Assembly (NCBI RefSeq): GCF_030384665.1
Contig: NC_083676.1
Span: forward strand, 434,001 to 498,000
Length of the DNA stretch: 64,000 bases
Source: Lodderomyces elongisporus
Lineage: Eukaryota > Ascomycota > Pichiomycetes > Serinales > Debaryomycetaceae
Direction of reading: 5' to 3'
Part shown: positions 51,929 through 61,857 of the stretch, one piece after another
How positions within the stretch are numbered: the first letter of the stretch is position 1
Layout: the number at the start of each line of letters is the position of its first letter
Made by a program: the position numbers and the translations under genes
The notes under the pieces: model-generated
Seen by the model: the letters and a program-made list of their open reading frames with translations, nothing else
What the model was told of the DNA's origin: nothing
Database searches by the model: none

Positions 51929-52630
51929 GGTATTACCGTATACTTTTTATAATACTTAATCTATCACCAATTCCATCTTTCAGCATGAATCATCTCCGTA
52001 TATATCTATTCTAGTATATACAATATGAATTTTGCACTAGCTTACTCAAGCATATACTGTCACGTGCAATATCTAACATGCCAGAAAATTTACACCACGT
52101 GACATAGATTAGACTGCTTCTTTTTGTTTTTCTTTTCTTTCTTAATTAAAAAATAAAAATAAAGAAAAAAAAATAAATTCTCGACGGTCGACATTTTACT
52201 TTGATTTCGACTCTGACTCTGACTCCAACTTTAGCTCAAACTCCTACATCAAGGAAAGATACAAGCCAAAAAAGAGAGAGAGAGAGAGAGAAAAATTTAC
52301 AAAAAATACACATAATATAATACATTTCCATATCACGATAAGCCACATATACCACAAGCTACTCAATAGCTTTCAATATTTATCAATATTTATCAATATT
52401 TTTCAATTGTTTAATCTATTTTGTTTTCGAAAACTATATTTATTTCGCAGTTTTCAATAAAACATCTTGAATCTATTGACCATTGACAGCTTTACTATTC
52501 ATTCATTTTTCTCTTTTCCCATTTTTTTCCATTTTTTTCCTTATTCATTTTTCATCAGCTTTTTATTTTTTATTTTATATATTCCACCTTCTAATAATAG
52601 CATATACGGCGTTTCATCTTTGGATCCACC
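51929..52630. other. AGE2 promoter region
   Basis: About 700 bases with CACGTG boxes at 52061-52066 and 52096-52101 placed 30 bases apart, a GA run near 52275-52291, three TTTATCAATA-type repeats at about 52370-52404, and long T-tracts before the ATG. No other gene is seen. Confidence 0.55.
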
Positions 52631-53950
52631 ATGAGTTACGCATCAAGATCTTCATCAAGGGCATTACCATCTTCGAAAAAGACACACCTGGAAACACACA
52701 AACAGATCCTTAAACAGTTGTTACGGGAAGAGGCAAACAAATCTTGTGCAGACTGTAAAACCACAAAGAACCCTCGTTGGGCGTCATGGAATTTGGGCTG
52801 TTTCATCTGCATTCGGTGTTCTGGGATCCATAGAAGTATGGGAACACACATATCAAAAGTCAAGAGTGTCGATTTGGATGCATGGACAGACGAACAAATT
52901 GAAAATATGGTGAAATGGGGCAACGAGAAATGCAATGGGTATTGGGAAAGCAAACTACCTGAGGCTTATATACCGGATGGATCAAAGATTGAAAACTTTA
53001 TTAGAACCAAGTATGACTTGAAGAAATGGTGCTCATCACCAACAGTGCCAAACCCAAGCACCATTCCTGGTAAATCTCAAACAGTCAACAACCAAAACAA
53101 AAGCACCAACTCAAGCACCAACTCCAGCACTAGTTCCAGCACCAATTTCAACAATAATTCCAGCACCGCATCTAATGCATCTCGCGTCGATAGTTCTTCT
53201 ACCAAGAAAACCTTAGGCTCGCTTCCCACAGCAAATAGCTCTGCAAAGTCTAACAGCTTGTTGGACGATGATTTTGGTCACTTTACCACATCTTCAAAAC
53301 ACACTTCTTCACATGCTCCACCTGTTCCTCAAAAGCACCTGTCCCAACCAGTAACACCACGTACTCCTCAAGTTCCTATCTCAAGAACTCCACAACCAGC
53401 ACAGGTATCTAGAACCTCACAGCAATTGCAATCGGCACAATCTACCGGCGGAAGCATCTCAAGCAACTCAAGACCAGATTTGAAGAAATCTATCTTGTCT
53501 TTATACGCATCCCCTTCATCATCCAACAGTTTTCTTCAAACTCAACAAACACCTCCACCACAATCACAATCACAACCATTACACCTACAACAGCAAATAA
53601 GAGCCAACTCTCAAACAAACTCGTTAACCGACTCACTTGCTGGACTCTCTTTCCATTCAAACTCAACATCAAACCTTTACCCTGGACTCAATAATACCAC
53701 CACTACCACGACCACCACCAACAGCAGCAACTATAATAATAACAATAATCTCAACAACTACTCACAACCTCAATCCCATTCTACAGGATCATTGAATGCA
53801 CCATCAAAATTACAACAAAATATACAAAACAATACATGGAACAATGAGTGGAGTGACGCTTCTTCCACATCGAGCAATGCTACAAGAGCAGCACAGAGAT
53901 CTACAACCACGAATCTTGACGACGACTTATTCAAGAATGTATGGAGCTGA
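52631..53950 (+). CDS. AGE2: ArfGAP domain protein Age2-like
   Basis: GTPase-activating protein for Arf1/2, acting in vesicle transport at the trans-Golgi and endosomes. The 439-residue protein has an N-terminal ArfGAP domain (about residues 20-135). The zinc finger CADCKTTKNPRWASWNLG then CFICIRC (C-x2-C-x16-C-x2-C) precedes the catalytic-finger Arg in SGIHRSMGTHISKVKSVDLD, then WGNEKCNGYWES. The order and sequence match Age2 and SMAP-type ArfGAPs. From about residue 140 it is a long, low-complexity Ser/Thr/Gln/Asn-rich tail including a TTTTTTT run and NNNNN runs. The tail ends with WNNEWSDA and DDLFKNVWS, short Trp/acidic elements that may bind adaptors. That last point is inferred. Confidence 0.87.
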   Translation: MSYASRSSSRALPSSKKTHLETHKQILKQLLREEANKSCADCKTTKNPRWASWNLGCFICIRCSGIHRSMGTHISKVKSVDLDAWTDEQIENMVKWGNEKCNGYWESKLPEAYIPDGSKIENFIRTKYDLKKWCSSPTVPNPSTIPGKSQTVNNQNKSTNSSTNSSTSSSTNFNNNSSTASNASRVDSSSTKKTLGSLPTANSSAKSNSLLDDDFGHFTTSSKHTSSHAPPVPQKHLSQPVTPRTPQVPISRTPQPAQVSRTSQQLQSAQSTGGSISSNSRPDLKKSILSLYASPSSSNSFLQTQQTPPPQSQSQPLHLQQQIRANSQTNSLTDSLAGLSFHSNSTSNLYPGLNNTTTTTTTTNSSNYNNNNNLNNYSQPQSHSTGSLNAPSKLQQNIQNNTWNNEWSDASSTSSNATRAAQRSTTTNLDDDLFKNVWS

Positions 53951-54309
53951 TCCATATCTATATCCTAATCTTAATCTTAATCCTGATTCTGTTTTTTTTT
54001 CTTTTTTTTTCAAAAACTAAACCAATTCTCCTTTCCATTTGAAAAAAAAAAACGTTGCATTAACAAGTCATCCTTATTCATTCAGTCATAATCACAGTTC
54101 CCCTTTTTTTTTACCTTGATGTCTAGATCTACTTAGAATATTTCTCTTTTTATATTATCATAATCTAGAATCTCTATACTTTTCAAGCTATAAATTTTTT
54201 TATTTTTTTTTCTTGTCTACTATTATTATTATTGCTTTCAAATTGATTCACATTTAGATCCGAAATTTTTAGTGCCCAGAACTTGGTGTTTGTTTTCGTC
54301 ACATCAAAG
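53951..54309. other. Convergent spacer between AGE2 and PIC2
   Basis: 3' regions only, with CTTAATCTTAATC repeats just after AGE2 and several T-tracts. No gene is seen. Confidence 0.6.
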
Positions 54310-55326
54310 TTAGTGGCCACCAGTAGTGGGTAATCCGATAATAACCTTGAAGGAGTCGTAAATCAACCACTGGAATCCCGTCAAGGTACCAATCATAAAG
54401 ATTCTCACTGGTAATCCATTCCATAAGCCAGTAAATCCAATCTTCTTGTATATTCTGCCCAAGGCTTGGCCCGTACTTTCGCCAGGTTGCTTGTCCGAGT
54501 TGATTTTGGACACCATCACATCGGCAGGGTGTGAAACCACGGCACAAAAGATACCTGCAATATAACCACCAAGGAAACTCACACCAGTCTGCTGCAAAGT
54601 GCTGAAGTCCTTCTTTGGCTTGCCCAAAAATTTATAAATTCTTTCAACAACGTTTTCAAAACTGGCAAACTTCACCATTGTGTATGGAATTTGTCTACAC
54701 CACAATGGTACAATACCCTTGTACAAACCAGCCATACCTTCTTTGGCTACAATCTTGTGCCATCCATCCCATACACTATTTGCAAAAGGTGGAATGGTCG
54801 TTTGGGTCTTGACCTTGATGGTTTCAAAGGGACAAAGTGCAATATCTGCCAAAAACTCAGCACTGGCCGAGGCTGCCAAAAACACACCCGTCTTGTATTG
54901 TTCAGCATATTTTGGGCCCACAAGCACACTATACTGTCTTTTGAAAAATTCATAAAAACCATACTTACCAGCACCTTGGAAGGAATATCCAATAAAGGTA
55001 GCACCAAAACCCGTGAAAAGAGAGTCACCCGGTGTCTTGATTATGGTACGGAATCCTTGCATGTTGGACTTGTACAAATGTGCGTCAACTTGACGTCTAC
55101 ACTTTACAAGATCTAATGGTGTGATTGCCGAATGGGTAGGGCCACAAGCAATTATACCACCAACGGTACATGCTGCATAGTAAGCAGCAGTAAACTCCTT
55201 GATCTTGGGTTCTGGTTTCACAGGCAGAGGCGTCGATGAAGAAGAGCCTGGTCCGCCTTGACCAGTAGCTTTTCTGATTTGGTCCTCGATTGGCTGTGTT
55301 ATCTTATCTGCTATGCTTCCGGCCAT
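54310..55326 (-). CDS. PIC2: Mitochondrial phosphate/copper carrier, Pic2-type
   Basis: Inner-membrane carrier of the SLC25A3 group, moving phosphate and, in yeast, copper into the matrix. The 338-residue protein has a roughly 45-residue hydrophilic N-terminus, then three carrier repeats. Their signature motifs are [25 protein letters not shown] and [11 protein letters not shown]. The phosphate carrier elements [17 protein letters not shown] and [16 protein letters not shown] are present. Detailed agreement is better with Pic2 than with Mir1: [32 protein letters not shown] and [15 protein letters not shown]. In many yeasts a single Pic2-like protein is the main phosphate carrier, so this may serve as the MIR1 equivalent. 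Confidence 0.85.
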   Translation of the reverse strand: MAGSIADKITQPIEDQIRKATGQGGPGSSSSTPLPVKPEPKIKEFTAAYYAACTVGGIIACGPTHSAITPLDLVKCRRQVDAHLYKSNMQGFRTIIKTPGDSLFTGFGATFIGYSFQGAGKYGFYEFFKRQYSVLVGPKYAEQYKTGVFLAASASAEFLADIALCPFETIKVKTQTTIPPFANSVWDGWHKIVAKEGMAGLYKGIVPLWCRQIPYTMVKFASFENVVERIYKFLGKPKKDFSTLQQTGVSFLGGYIAGIFCAVVSHPADVMVSKINSDKQPGESTGQALGRIYKKIGFTGLWNGLPVRIFMIGTLTGFQWLIYDSFKVIIGLPTTGGH

Positions 55327-56863
55327 TATAAAATTAAAATATCTTTTTCTTTTTCTTTCTTTCTTTTTTTTCTAAGAAACGAAACAAATCAAAGTATAGA
55401 ACGAATAACGGTGGATACGGAGGGGTGGGGTGTGGGGAGTGAAACCAAAATTCAGGATTGTGGTAAGGAGAACAAAAAGATAAAGGTTTGAATATATTAT
55501 ACAATTGATGAACTCAATTGACTAATTAGAAATGATAAAGACGATATAATCGAACTAGTAGGAGGGAATTGGAGACAATAAAGAAGTATTATATTTTTGA
55601 TAAAAGGAAAAAAAAAGAGGGATAAGGAAAGAGGGAAATTGTGGAAAAATATATATAAAAAAATATGGAATCATAAGAGGTTATATATACGGATAGGCTT
55701 CAAGAAGTCTTATCTGCCTGTATGTTGTATATTGGTCTAAACTTGCTGTTATATTGCGTCGATTGCATAAGTTGCTATTATCATTAGTGATATCATTATA
55801 TGGATGCAATAGTTAAAGGGATAATAAACACAACTTGAGTTTTATATTTTATATTTTATATTTTTATTTTATATTTATTTTTATTTATTTATTTTTCCAA
55901 CCGTTCCGACCGAAACGCTGAATATACAATTTGTCCTATTGTTAACGAGAAAACAACAACAACAACAACAACAACAGAGAAGTGTTTCTACACAATCAAG
56001 ATCAATCACTATCACAGATGATTGTCAGATATGTTTCCAGCAAGTTGAGCGAGGAGGGGGGGAACTGGAGACTAACATGGCAACTTTCTCATTCTTGACA
56101 GTGTTGAGTCATGATGTTAGACCGTTTCCTGAAATCCTTGACAGCATTTATTTCTGATATACATGTATATTAACATTTGTATCTACATTATTTCTTACTG
56201 TTATTTTCAACTGCTAAAAATTTCCCGCGGGTTGGTGTCAATCGGAGAAACTGTATCGGAATAAATCTCGGCTTTAAAATACGTATTAAAATAAAAGACG
56301 GAAAAAAAAATAAAACAAAGAACACAGAAGATAAAAATCCAGTTTTTTTTTAGCTGCAACGGTCATTGGAAAGATTTTGTGATCATCCAATGCAAGGTCC
56401 TGTGCCATTAGGATTTTATTAGACTTTGTCAGGACAGGTTGATTCGGAGAGTGGGAAGTGGAAGGAAACAGAAAAGGAAGAGGAATAGGAGAAAGGAAAA
56501 GGAAAAGGTGCTGTGGTTGTTGGGCTAGCCTACTTTTGTAAAAGACATGAAATTAATTATCAAATTGTAGTTCAGGTACTATATCTTTAAACAAAGAAAA
56601 AAGGGATGAACTTGACTATCTTATTCTTCGGTTCCAACATTGTTTATAACAAATAGATTGATGTCATCAAAAGGGAAACTGAACAAAGAAACTGGTTTAC
56701 GACTTCGTTCAAAACTCTGTTTCTTTCTTTTTTCTTTTTTTTTTCTTTTTTCAAAATTATGGCTTAGAAGAAGGAAAAGTCATAGATAAGTTCACAAGTT
56801 GTATGCTATGGTTGCAAAAAAAACATGGCCAATTTGTTTTTTTTGAAAAAAGGAGGAAAAGAA

Positions 56864-56895
<32 letters not shown>

Positions 56896-58873
56896 TAGCA
56901 CAATCTATGCGTTTATTCTCGTTTGTTTCTTCTTCTATTTCGAAATTATTCTTAGAATCGATGAGATGTAATGCTAAGCAGAAAGTGTTCACTAGAAGTA
57001 GTGTTTAGCTTAAATGAATACATAGGAAGGAGGTAAGTTAGTTTACAGAGTTTAAAGCTGAACAAGAAATTCACTGCTAAAGGCAAGCAAATATTACTTT
57101 TACATTGGATAATAATAGCAGATTCAAAATAAAAAAAGGGTAGAAACCTATAAAAGAAGAAGAGAAGGAAGAAGAAGAGGAAGAGAAGGAAGAAGAAGAG
57201 AAGGAAGAAGAAGAGAAGGAAGAAGAAGAGACAAAAATAATCAATTTTCCAGTTACTCATCAACAAGTTCTACAACAATACAACACCTACTACTTAATCA
57301 TGGCCAATTCTTCAGTTCTTTATTTCTTTTCATATAATTTTTTTTTTTTTTTTGGGGGGGGGGGGGGGGGGCAGGGTTTCAACACCAAGATTCAAAACAT
57401 CTCTATACAAGCAAATGCTAGAAAACTTGGGCAAACATACTCCGGGTTTAAGCATACACTGAAACGCCTTACTTCCGCAAACGTGTCCAATTGAATTACA
57501 AATTGGCTTTCGATATGGAAAACATATAATGCTGGAATTGTGTTCTTTGTTTTTCTTCCTTCAGTTTATATTCTCTTTCTATTCCCTTTCATTTCGTTTT
57601 CCAAAACAGAAATGAAAATAAAAGTAAAAAGAAAAAAAAAAGAAAAAATTACCAAATTTGTAGAAAGCTAATAAGCGTAAGTGTCACTTTGAAATTGGCT
57701 TTCTAACCTATTTCCCATTATTCTTTTATGAATTCTGAAAGGTAATCATTGGGAAATTTAGAACAATAAAATGGAAAAAAAAAAAAGAAAAGCTCTATAC
57801 GAACCATTTTATTGATTACAATACGAATAGTTTGCTATATTTATTCCTATTATCGTTGCCCAAAAACAAAGAGAAAAACAAAGAGAAAGAGAAAGAAATA
57901 AGAATGAACATAAACTTAAGAACAAAAACAAAAAGATTTGAAAGAAAACAAACTATGGGAAGGAATTCATGTTCCAGTTACATTGAACAAACAAGGGCAA
58001 AGTTTACTTCCCTCTCTCTCCCCCTCACCCCAGATTTTGCAGTAAAAGTGATGGATCTAGACTACCGTATTATTTAGTGGCTTATAAGAAACTCTTTTGT
58101 TCTTCCGTTTCTGCCCAATTAATAAAGGAAGAAATGAACAGAAATGAAAGGAGTGAAAGGATAAAGAATTGAAAGATGTCGAGTTGAAAAGTATGGAGAC
58201 AAAAAAGTATCTTAAGCGCTGGACAAACGTTCCTTTTTTTTTTTTTTTTATTTGGTAAAGAACAGAATTACTGTATTGGGTAAAGTGATTGCAAAAACCT
58301 TAGTCAACCTCCTTTCTGGCACGTGATTAAAGTTCAAATAAATATTCCAAGACGGGCAGTTTTCTCTCAAAACCTCTATACATGCTGAAACAGGATATTG
58401 ATCGACAAGGGGTGTGTATGTATGTGTGTGTGTGTGTGTGTGTGTGAAAAAGGGGGGGGGGGCTTATGAAAAAGATCATATATTCAATACATAGATGCAA
58501 ACGTTCTTGCTACATCTAGTTATAAAATCCGATACATCTTTACCAAATATTAAGCTCAACCGGGCTCAAAGTTTCACTTGAGAAACAGGGCAAATGGAGT
58601 AAATGAAACAGTTTACTCAACAAGTGATGCCTGAAATACCCATATTTTTGTTAATTATCCCCTTTATTTGGGGATAAGTCAATGGGAAGTATATAAATGT
58701 CAAGCACTTTTCTTCATCTGTCAAAAGCCAGAGCATCCTCCTACTTTGTTTCTTCAATTTTCTTAGTTCTTGTTCCTTGTTCCTTGCATCTTGCATCTTA
58801 CTTCTTCCACATAAACTACAAAACCTCCGCTTATCCTACACCAATCACCAAGTACTGGAAAATACTCACCACA
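55327..58873. other. 3.5-kb divergent spacer between PIC2 and the secreted-protein gene
   Basis: No gene of normal size. It holds a GAAGAGAAGGAAGAA minisatellite at about 57157-57232, a T16-G18 tract at 57338-57371, CAA repeats at 55952-55976 and about 56867-56894, a GT run near 58418-58446, and G11 at 58452-58462. A 64-codon ORF through the T/G tract (57300-57494) is discussed in the findings. The last 200 bases form the promoter of the secreted-protein gene. Confidence 0.55.
58690..58697 (+). promoter_or_regulatory. TATA box of the secreted-protein gene
   Basis: TATATAAA at 58690-58697 lies 177 bases before the chosen ATG at 58874. Its last base is the A of an in-frame upstream ATG (58697), so that ATG cannot be in a normally initiated transcript. 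This supports the downstream start. Confidence 0.65.
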
Positions 58874-59491
58874 ATGAAGTTTACTACTCTCGTTGCTACT
58901 TTTATTGCTCTCATATCATTAACCAGTGCCGTTGCAGTCCCTCAACCAGCTGAACTTGTTGAGCGTGACTTTGGCTCATGGCTCGAAAGTGCAGTTAATG
59001 GTTTATTAGGTGCTTTCGGAATAAACATCAATCCAGGATCATCAACTACATCAGCAGCAGGAGCAGGAGCAGCTACAACTACAACTCCAGCAGCAGGTGG
59101 GGCTGCTGCAACAACTACTGCTAAGCCAGCCACAACCACTACTGCTGCTGCAACAAGTGGCTCGAGTGGATCATCATCATCATCGAGTGGCGGATGGTTT
59201 AATGACTTCATCGGTAACCTTGGATGTTTGTTCCAAGGATGGTTTGGCAAGAGAGAGTTGAAGACCAGAACCGTACTGGTTCCACTTTCCAACTTGAAAG
59301 ACGGTATCAATGCGTTGTTGGGTGCTCAAATTGAGTCAAGTACCACCGGATATGACAAACTTTTGAGTATTTTGCAAATCAATACTGATCAAGCTGAAGA
59401 ATTGGGACTTGATTCATCAAGATCTAACAGTTACTGGCTCGGTCAATTGGGTATCACTTATCTTGCTGAGGAAAATGATGATGACGAGTAA
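58874..59491 (+). CDS. Small secreted protein with signal peptide and Kex2-like sites
   Basis: From the ATG at 58874 the product is 205 residues. Residues 1-21 (MKFTTLVATFIALISLTSAV) are a classical signal peptide with an AVA-type cleavage site. Potential Kex2-type sites are Glu30-Arg31 in ELVERDF (weak) and Lys126-Arg127 in FGKREL (strong). Between them lie an amphipathic hydrophobic stretch (residues 32-50, DFGSWLESAVNGLLGAFGI), an Ala/Thr/Ser/Gly linker (about 55-106), and a second amphipathic stretch with the only Cys (107-125, GWFNDFIGNLGCLFQGWFG) ending at the Lys-Arg. The C-terminal domain (about 134-205) is acidic and helix-rich. No GPI signal is seen. It is secreted or cell-surface; I do not recognise the family. 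Confidence 0.75.
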   Translation: MKFTTLVATFIALISLTSAVAVPQPAELVERDFGSWLESAVNGLLGAFGININPGSSTTSAAGAGAATTTTPAAGGAAATTTAKPATTTTAAATSGSSGSSSSSSGGWFNDFIGNLGCLFQGWFGKRELKTRTVLVPLSNLKDGINALLGAQIESSTTGYDKLLSILQINTDQAEELGLDSSRSNSYWLGQLGITYLAEENDDDE

Positions 59492-60001
59492 ACCAATGTC
59501 GAATTGATCGAAATTAAATTTAAAAAAAAAAGAAAGAGAAAGAGTAGGAGAAGTATACCGTTTATTAGTTATGGGTCATTGGGCTCCCCGTTTTTGTTGT
59601 TTAGTTCTTTTTTATCTGGTATAAGAAATATATATATACATATATATCTATATATACATATATATAAAAGTATAAAATCCCCACGTTTTGTCCTTAGTTT
59701 ACCTTTAGTTGCAGAGCTGAAATTAATTGCAAAACTGCAAGTTTTCTTTCTTCATTTATATTTTCCCACAATATTGAAAATATTGTTAAATACTTAATAA
59801 AGATGCAAATTGTAAAAGGTAAAAATTTAAATTTGAGGAATGAGCGTCAGAATAGTAAGCAGTCTTTTTTCCAGTTTTGAGGTTTAGTTTTATTCTTCAC
59901 ATCCAAGTTCATGAAAAGTATTGGCAAAAACCTCAAAAGAACTCAAAAGTACTCACTTTCTTTCTTTCTTTCTTTCTTTCTTTGTTTCTTTCACCCTTCC
60001 T
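59492..60001. other. Spacer downstream of the secreted-protein gene
   Basis: Convergent 3' regions with an A-rich start, AT runs near 59628-59669 and a TTTC repeat at 59958-59989. No gene is seen. Confidence 0.6.
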
Positions 60002-60487
60002 CTATGACCTTGAGATTGTCCACTTTACATCCACAATTGATACTTCCTCATTAGTTTTTTCATCAACATCGTACCATTCCAGATCCTCCAAGTCCACCTC
60101 CGTGAACAATGTACCTGTATCCAATCCTTTTGCTTGGAACCTTCCATCGGGAATAAACTCATTAAAGTCCAACCCTCTTGCATCAATTTCTAAAATCGAT
60201 ACAGGCTTGCTGTTTCCTTGCTCTAACTTCTCCTTTGTTCTCTCAATACTTGCAGAATGTTCATTCTTACACTCTTTGCAACGGAAAACAAAGCTTGCCT
60301 CACCTCTTGAGCCTGAGATTTCATGCTTCTCGTATTGAGTTATTTGAATCTCTTTATCGTGAATAGTTCGACATTTGGTACATTCAATACGAAAAGTATA
60401 ATAGAATGGATCCTGGGGCGTGTCATAAGGCTCGAGAGCAGTAACATTATCTAATTCCGCCGAGACTTTAAGTAAAAATTTGACCAT
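60002..60487 (-). CDS. YCR090C/CZIB (DUF866) family zinc-binding protein
   Basis: A 161-residue protein matching the conserved eukaryotic CXXC family represented by Saccharomyces YCR090C and human CZIB. The length is typical. Two CxxC pairs that form the zinc site are visible: ECTKCRTIHD near residue 35-44 and FRCKECKNEHS near residue 68-78. Family-typical sequence follows: KPVSILEIDARGLDFNEFIP, GTLFTEVDLEDLEWYDVDEK and a VDVKWTI end. The family is soluble, with unknown biochemical function. The start ATG at 60487 gives the conserved MVKFLLKVSAELDNVT opening (a strand plus the LDNVT element). Confidence 0.9.
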   Translation of the reverse strand: MVKFLLKVSAELDNVTALEPYDTPQDPFYYTFRIECTKCRTIHDKEIQITQYEKHEISGSRGEASFVFRCKECKNEHSASIERTKEKLEQGNSKPVSILEIDARGLDFNEFIPDGRFQAKGLDTGTLFTEVDLEDLEWYDVDEKTNEEVSIVDVKWTISRS

Positions 60488-61857
60488 CTTTGGCTAAATG
60501 TCTTGAATTGTTCTGCAAAAAAAAAAAAGAAAAGAAAAGATGGTTTAAGGCTGCTTGTGAAAACAAGTAGGTTCGTGTGGGTTTTTTTCACTGATTTATA
60601 ATCTATCATTGTATTTTTTTCTATCTCTCACTTTCTCACTTTCTCACTCATTCGCTCTTTCACTTTCTCACTCACTCGCTCTTTCACTTTCTCCACAGAT
60701 TTATTCCCGAAGACCCACTTTAAAATCCGTCTCTGAGTCATCTTTGATAAATATAAACATTCAATATATATCTACAAAGTAACCCTGAACCTCAAGCAGA
60801 GGATTTACGCTCATATAAGGACATATTTTCATCTTGTCTAATAGGATAAGCGTTTTCGTAAGTTTTTTTATTATTCTTTATTACTTTATAAAAAAAAGTA
60901 TCACAAAACCTGACATGACGCTCATGAAATCATACACTTCCCCACCCACTAATACATATATTGTTCAGGATAAAAAAATTCATTTCAAAATCTACAACAA
61001 TACCTACAAACCGGTGAGAAAGATTTCAAAAACAAATCCAGCTAATCAATATCAATGTGATTGCCTCATCGTCTTGATTTTAAAAGAATACTTAATCTCC
61101 AGTAGTCAATTATTTTCTAATGATAATAATTTGTATTTGCAAGATGTTTGCTTGAAAAGCATGGAACATGGTAGCGATGCAATGGACTTTAACCTCGCTT
61201 GTATTGAGATATTCTTGCTAACGGGGGGGGGGGGGGGGGAAAGCTTCTTATTTTTGTGTGTGATAATCTGTACAGTAAACTACAAATTCTTCAATCTCTA
61301 ATCTTCAATTTCCAAGTTTTATCAAAATCTTCACAAGTTCAATCACTCTTATTTCAATTTGACCAACATTAGAGGTCTCTAGCGACGGTCGAATTTTGTG
61401 TAAGTGTAGTTTAAGAGCCATATTTTTTAATACTATTTTTTTTTTTTTACAAACGGAAAAGGTGTGCCTATTACACGGAAAGAGAAAAGAGAAAGTTAGA
61501 AAGAGAGAGAGAGAGAGAGAAGGAAACCTTTGCCGAGAATTGTGATCTTCCCTTTTCCAACATCACCACTTGTGCAAAACTTCTTCTTAAACATTGAAAG
61601 ATAAACATAGATTACTTATTTACAAGCTTCTACCAGAGCTCTTTTGATTGCCTATTTATATACTCTGGCAAGTGCCATTTTATTTATTCAGTTACGACCA
61701 TTTTCCCACTCAACAAGAAAGTGCATCACTTGATAACAAGATCAACAAAACTATAAGATAACAAGATAAGGATTACAAAGTAATACAACGGTTAAACACT
61801 TTATTTATCCAAACCATTTGCATCATTTACCTAATTACATAGACTTATAAATTACCA
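60488..61857. other. Divergent spacer between the CZIB-family gene and the NAD+ carrier
   Basis: About 1.4 kb. It has a CTTTCTCACT-type minisatellite at about 60626-60694, a G17 run at 61223-61239 and a GA run near 61505-61521. An ATG frame of 128 codons (60915-61301) passes through the G-run and is discussed in the findings. No gene is firmly supported. Confidence 0.5.

Noticed and set aside
58697..58873. In-frame upstream ATG of the secreted-protein gene
   Set aside because: It overlaps the TATA box, and using it would bury the classical signal peptide at residue 60.
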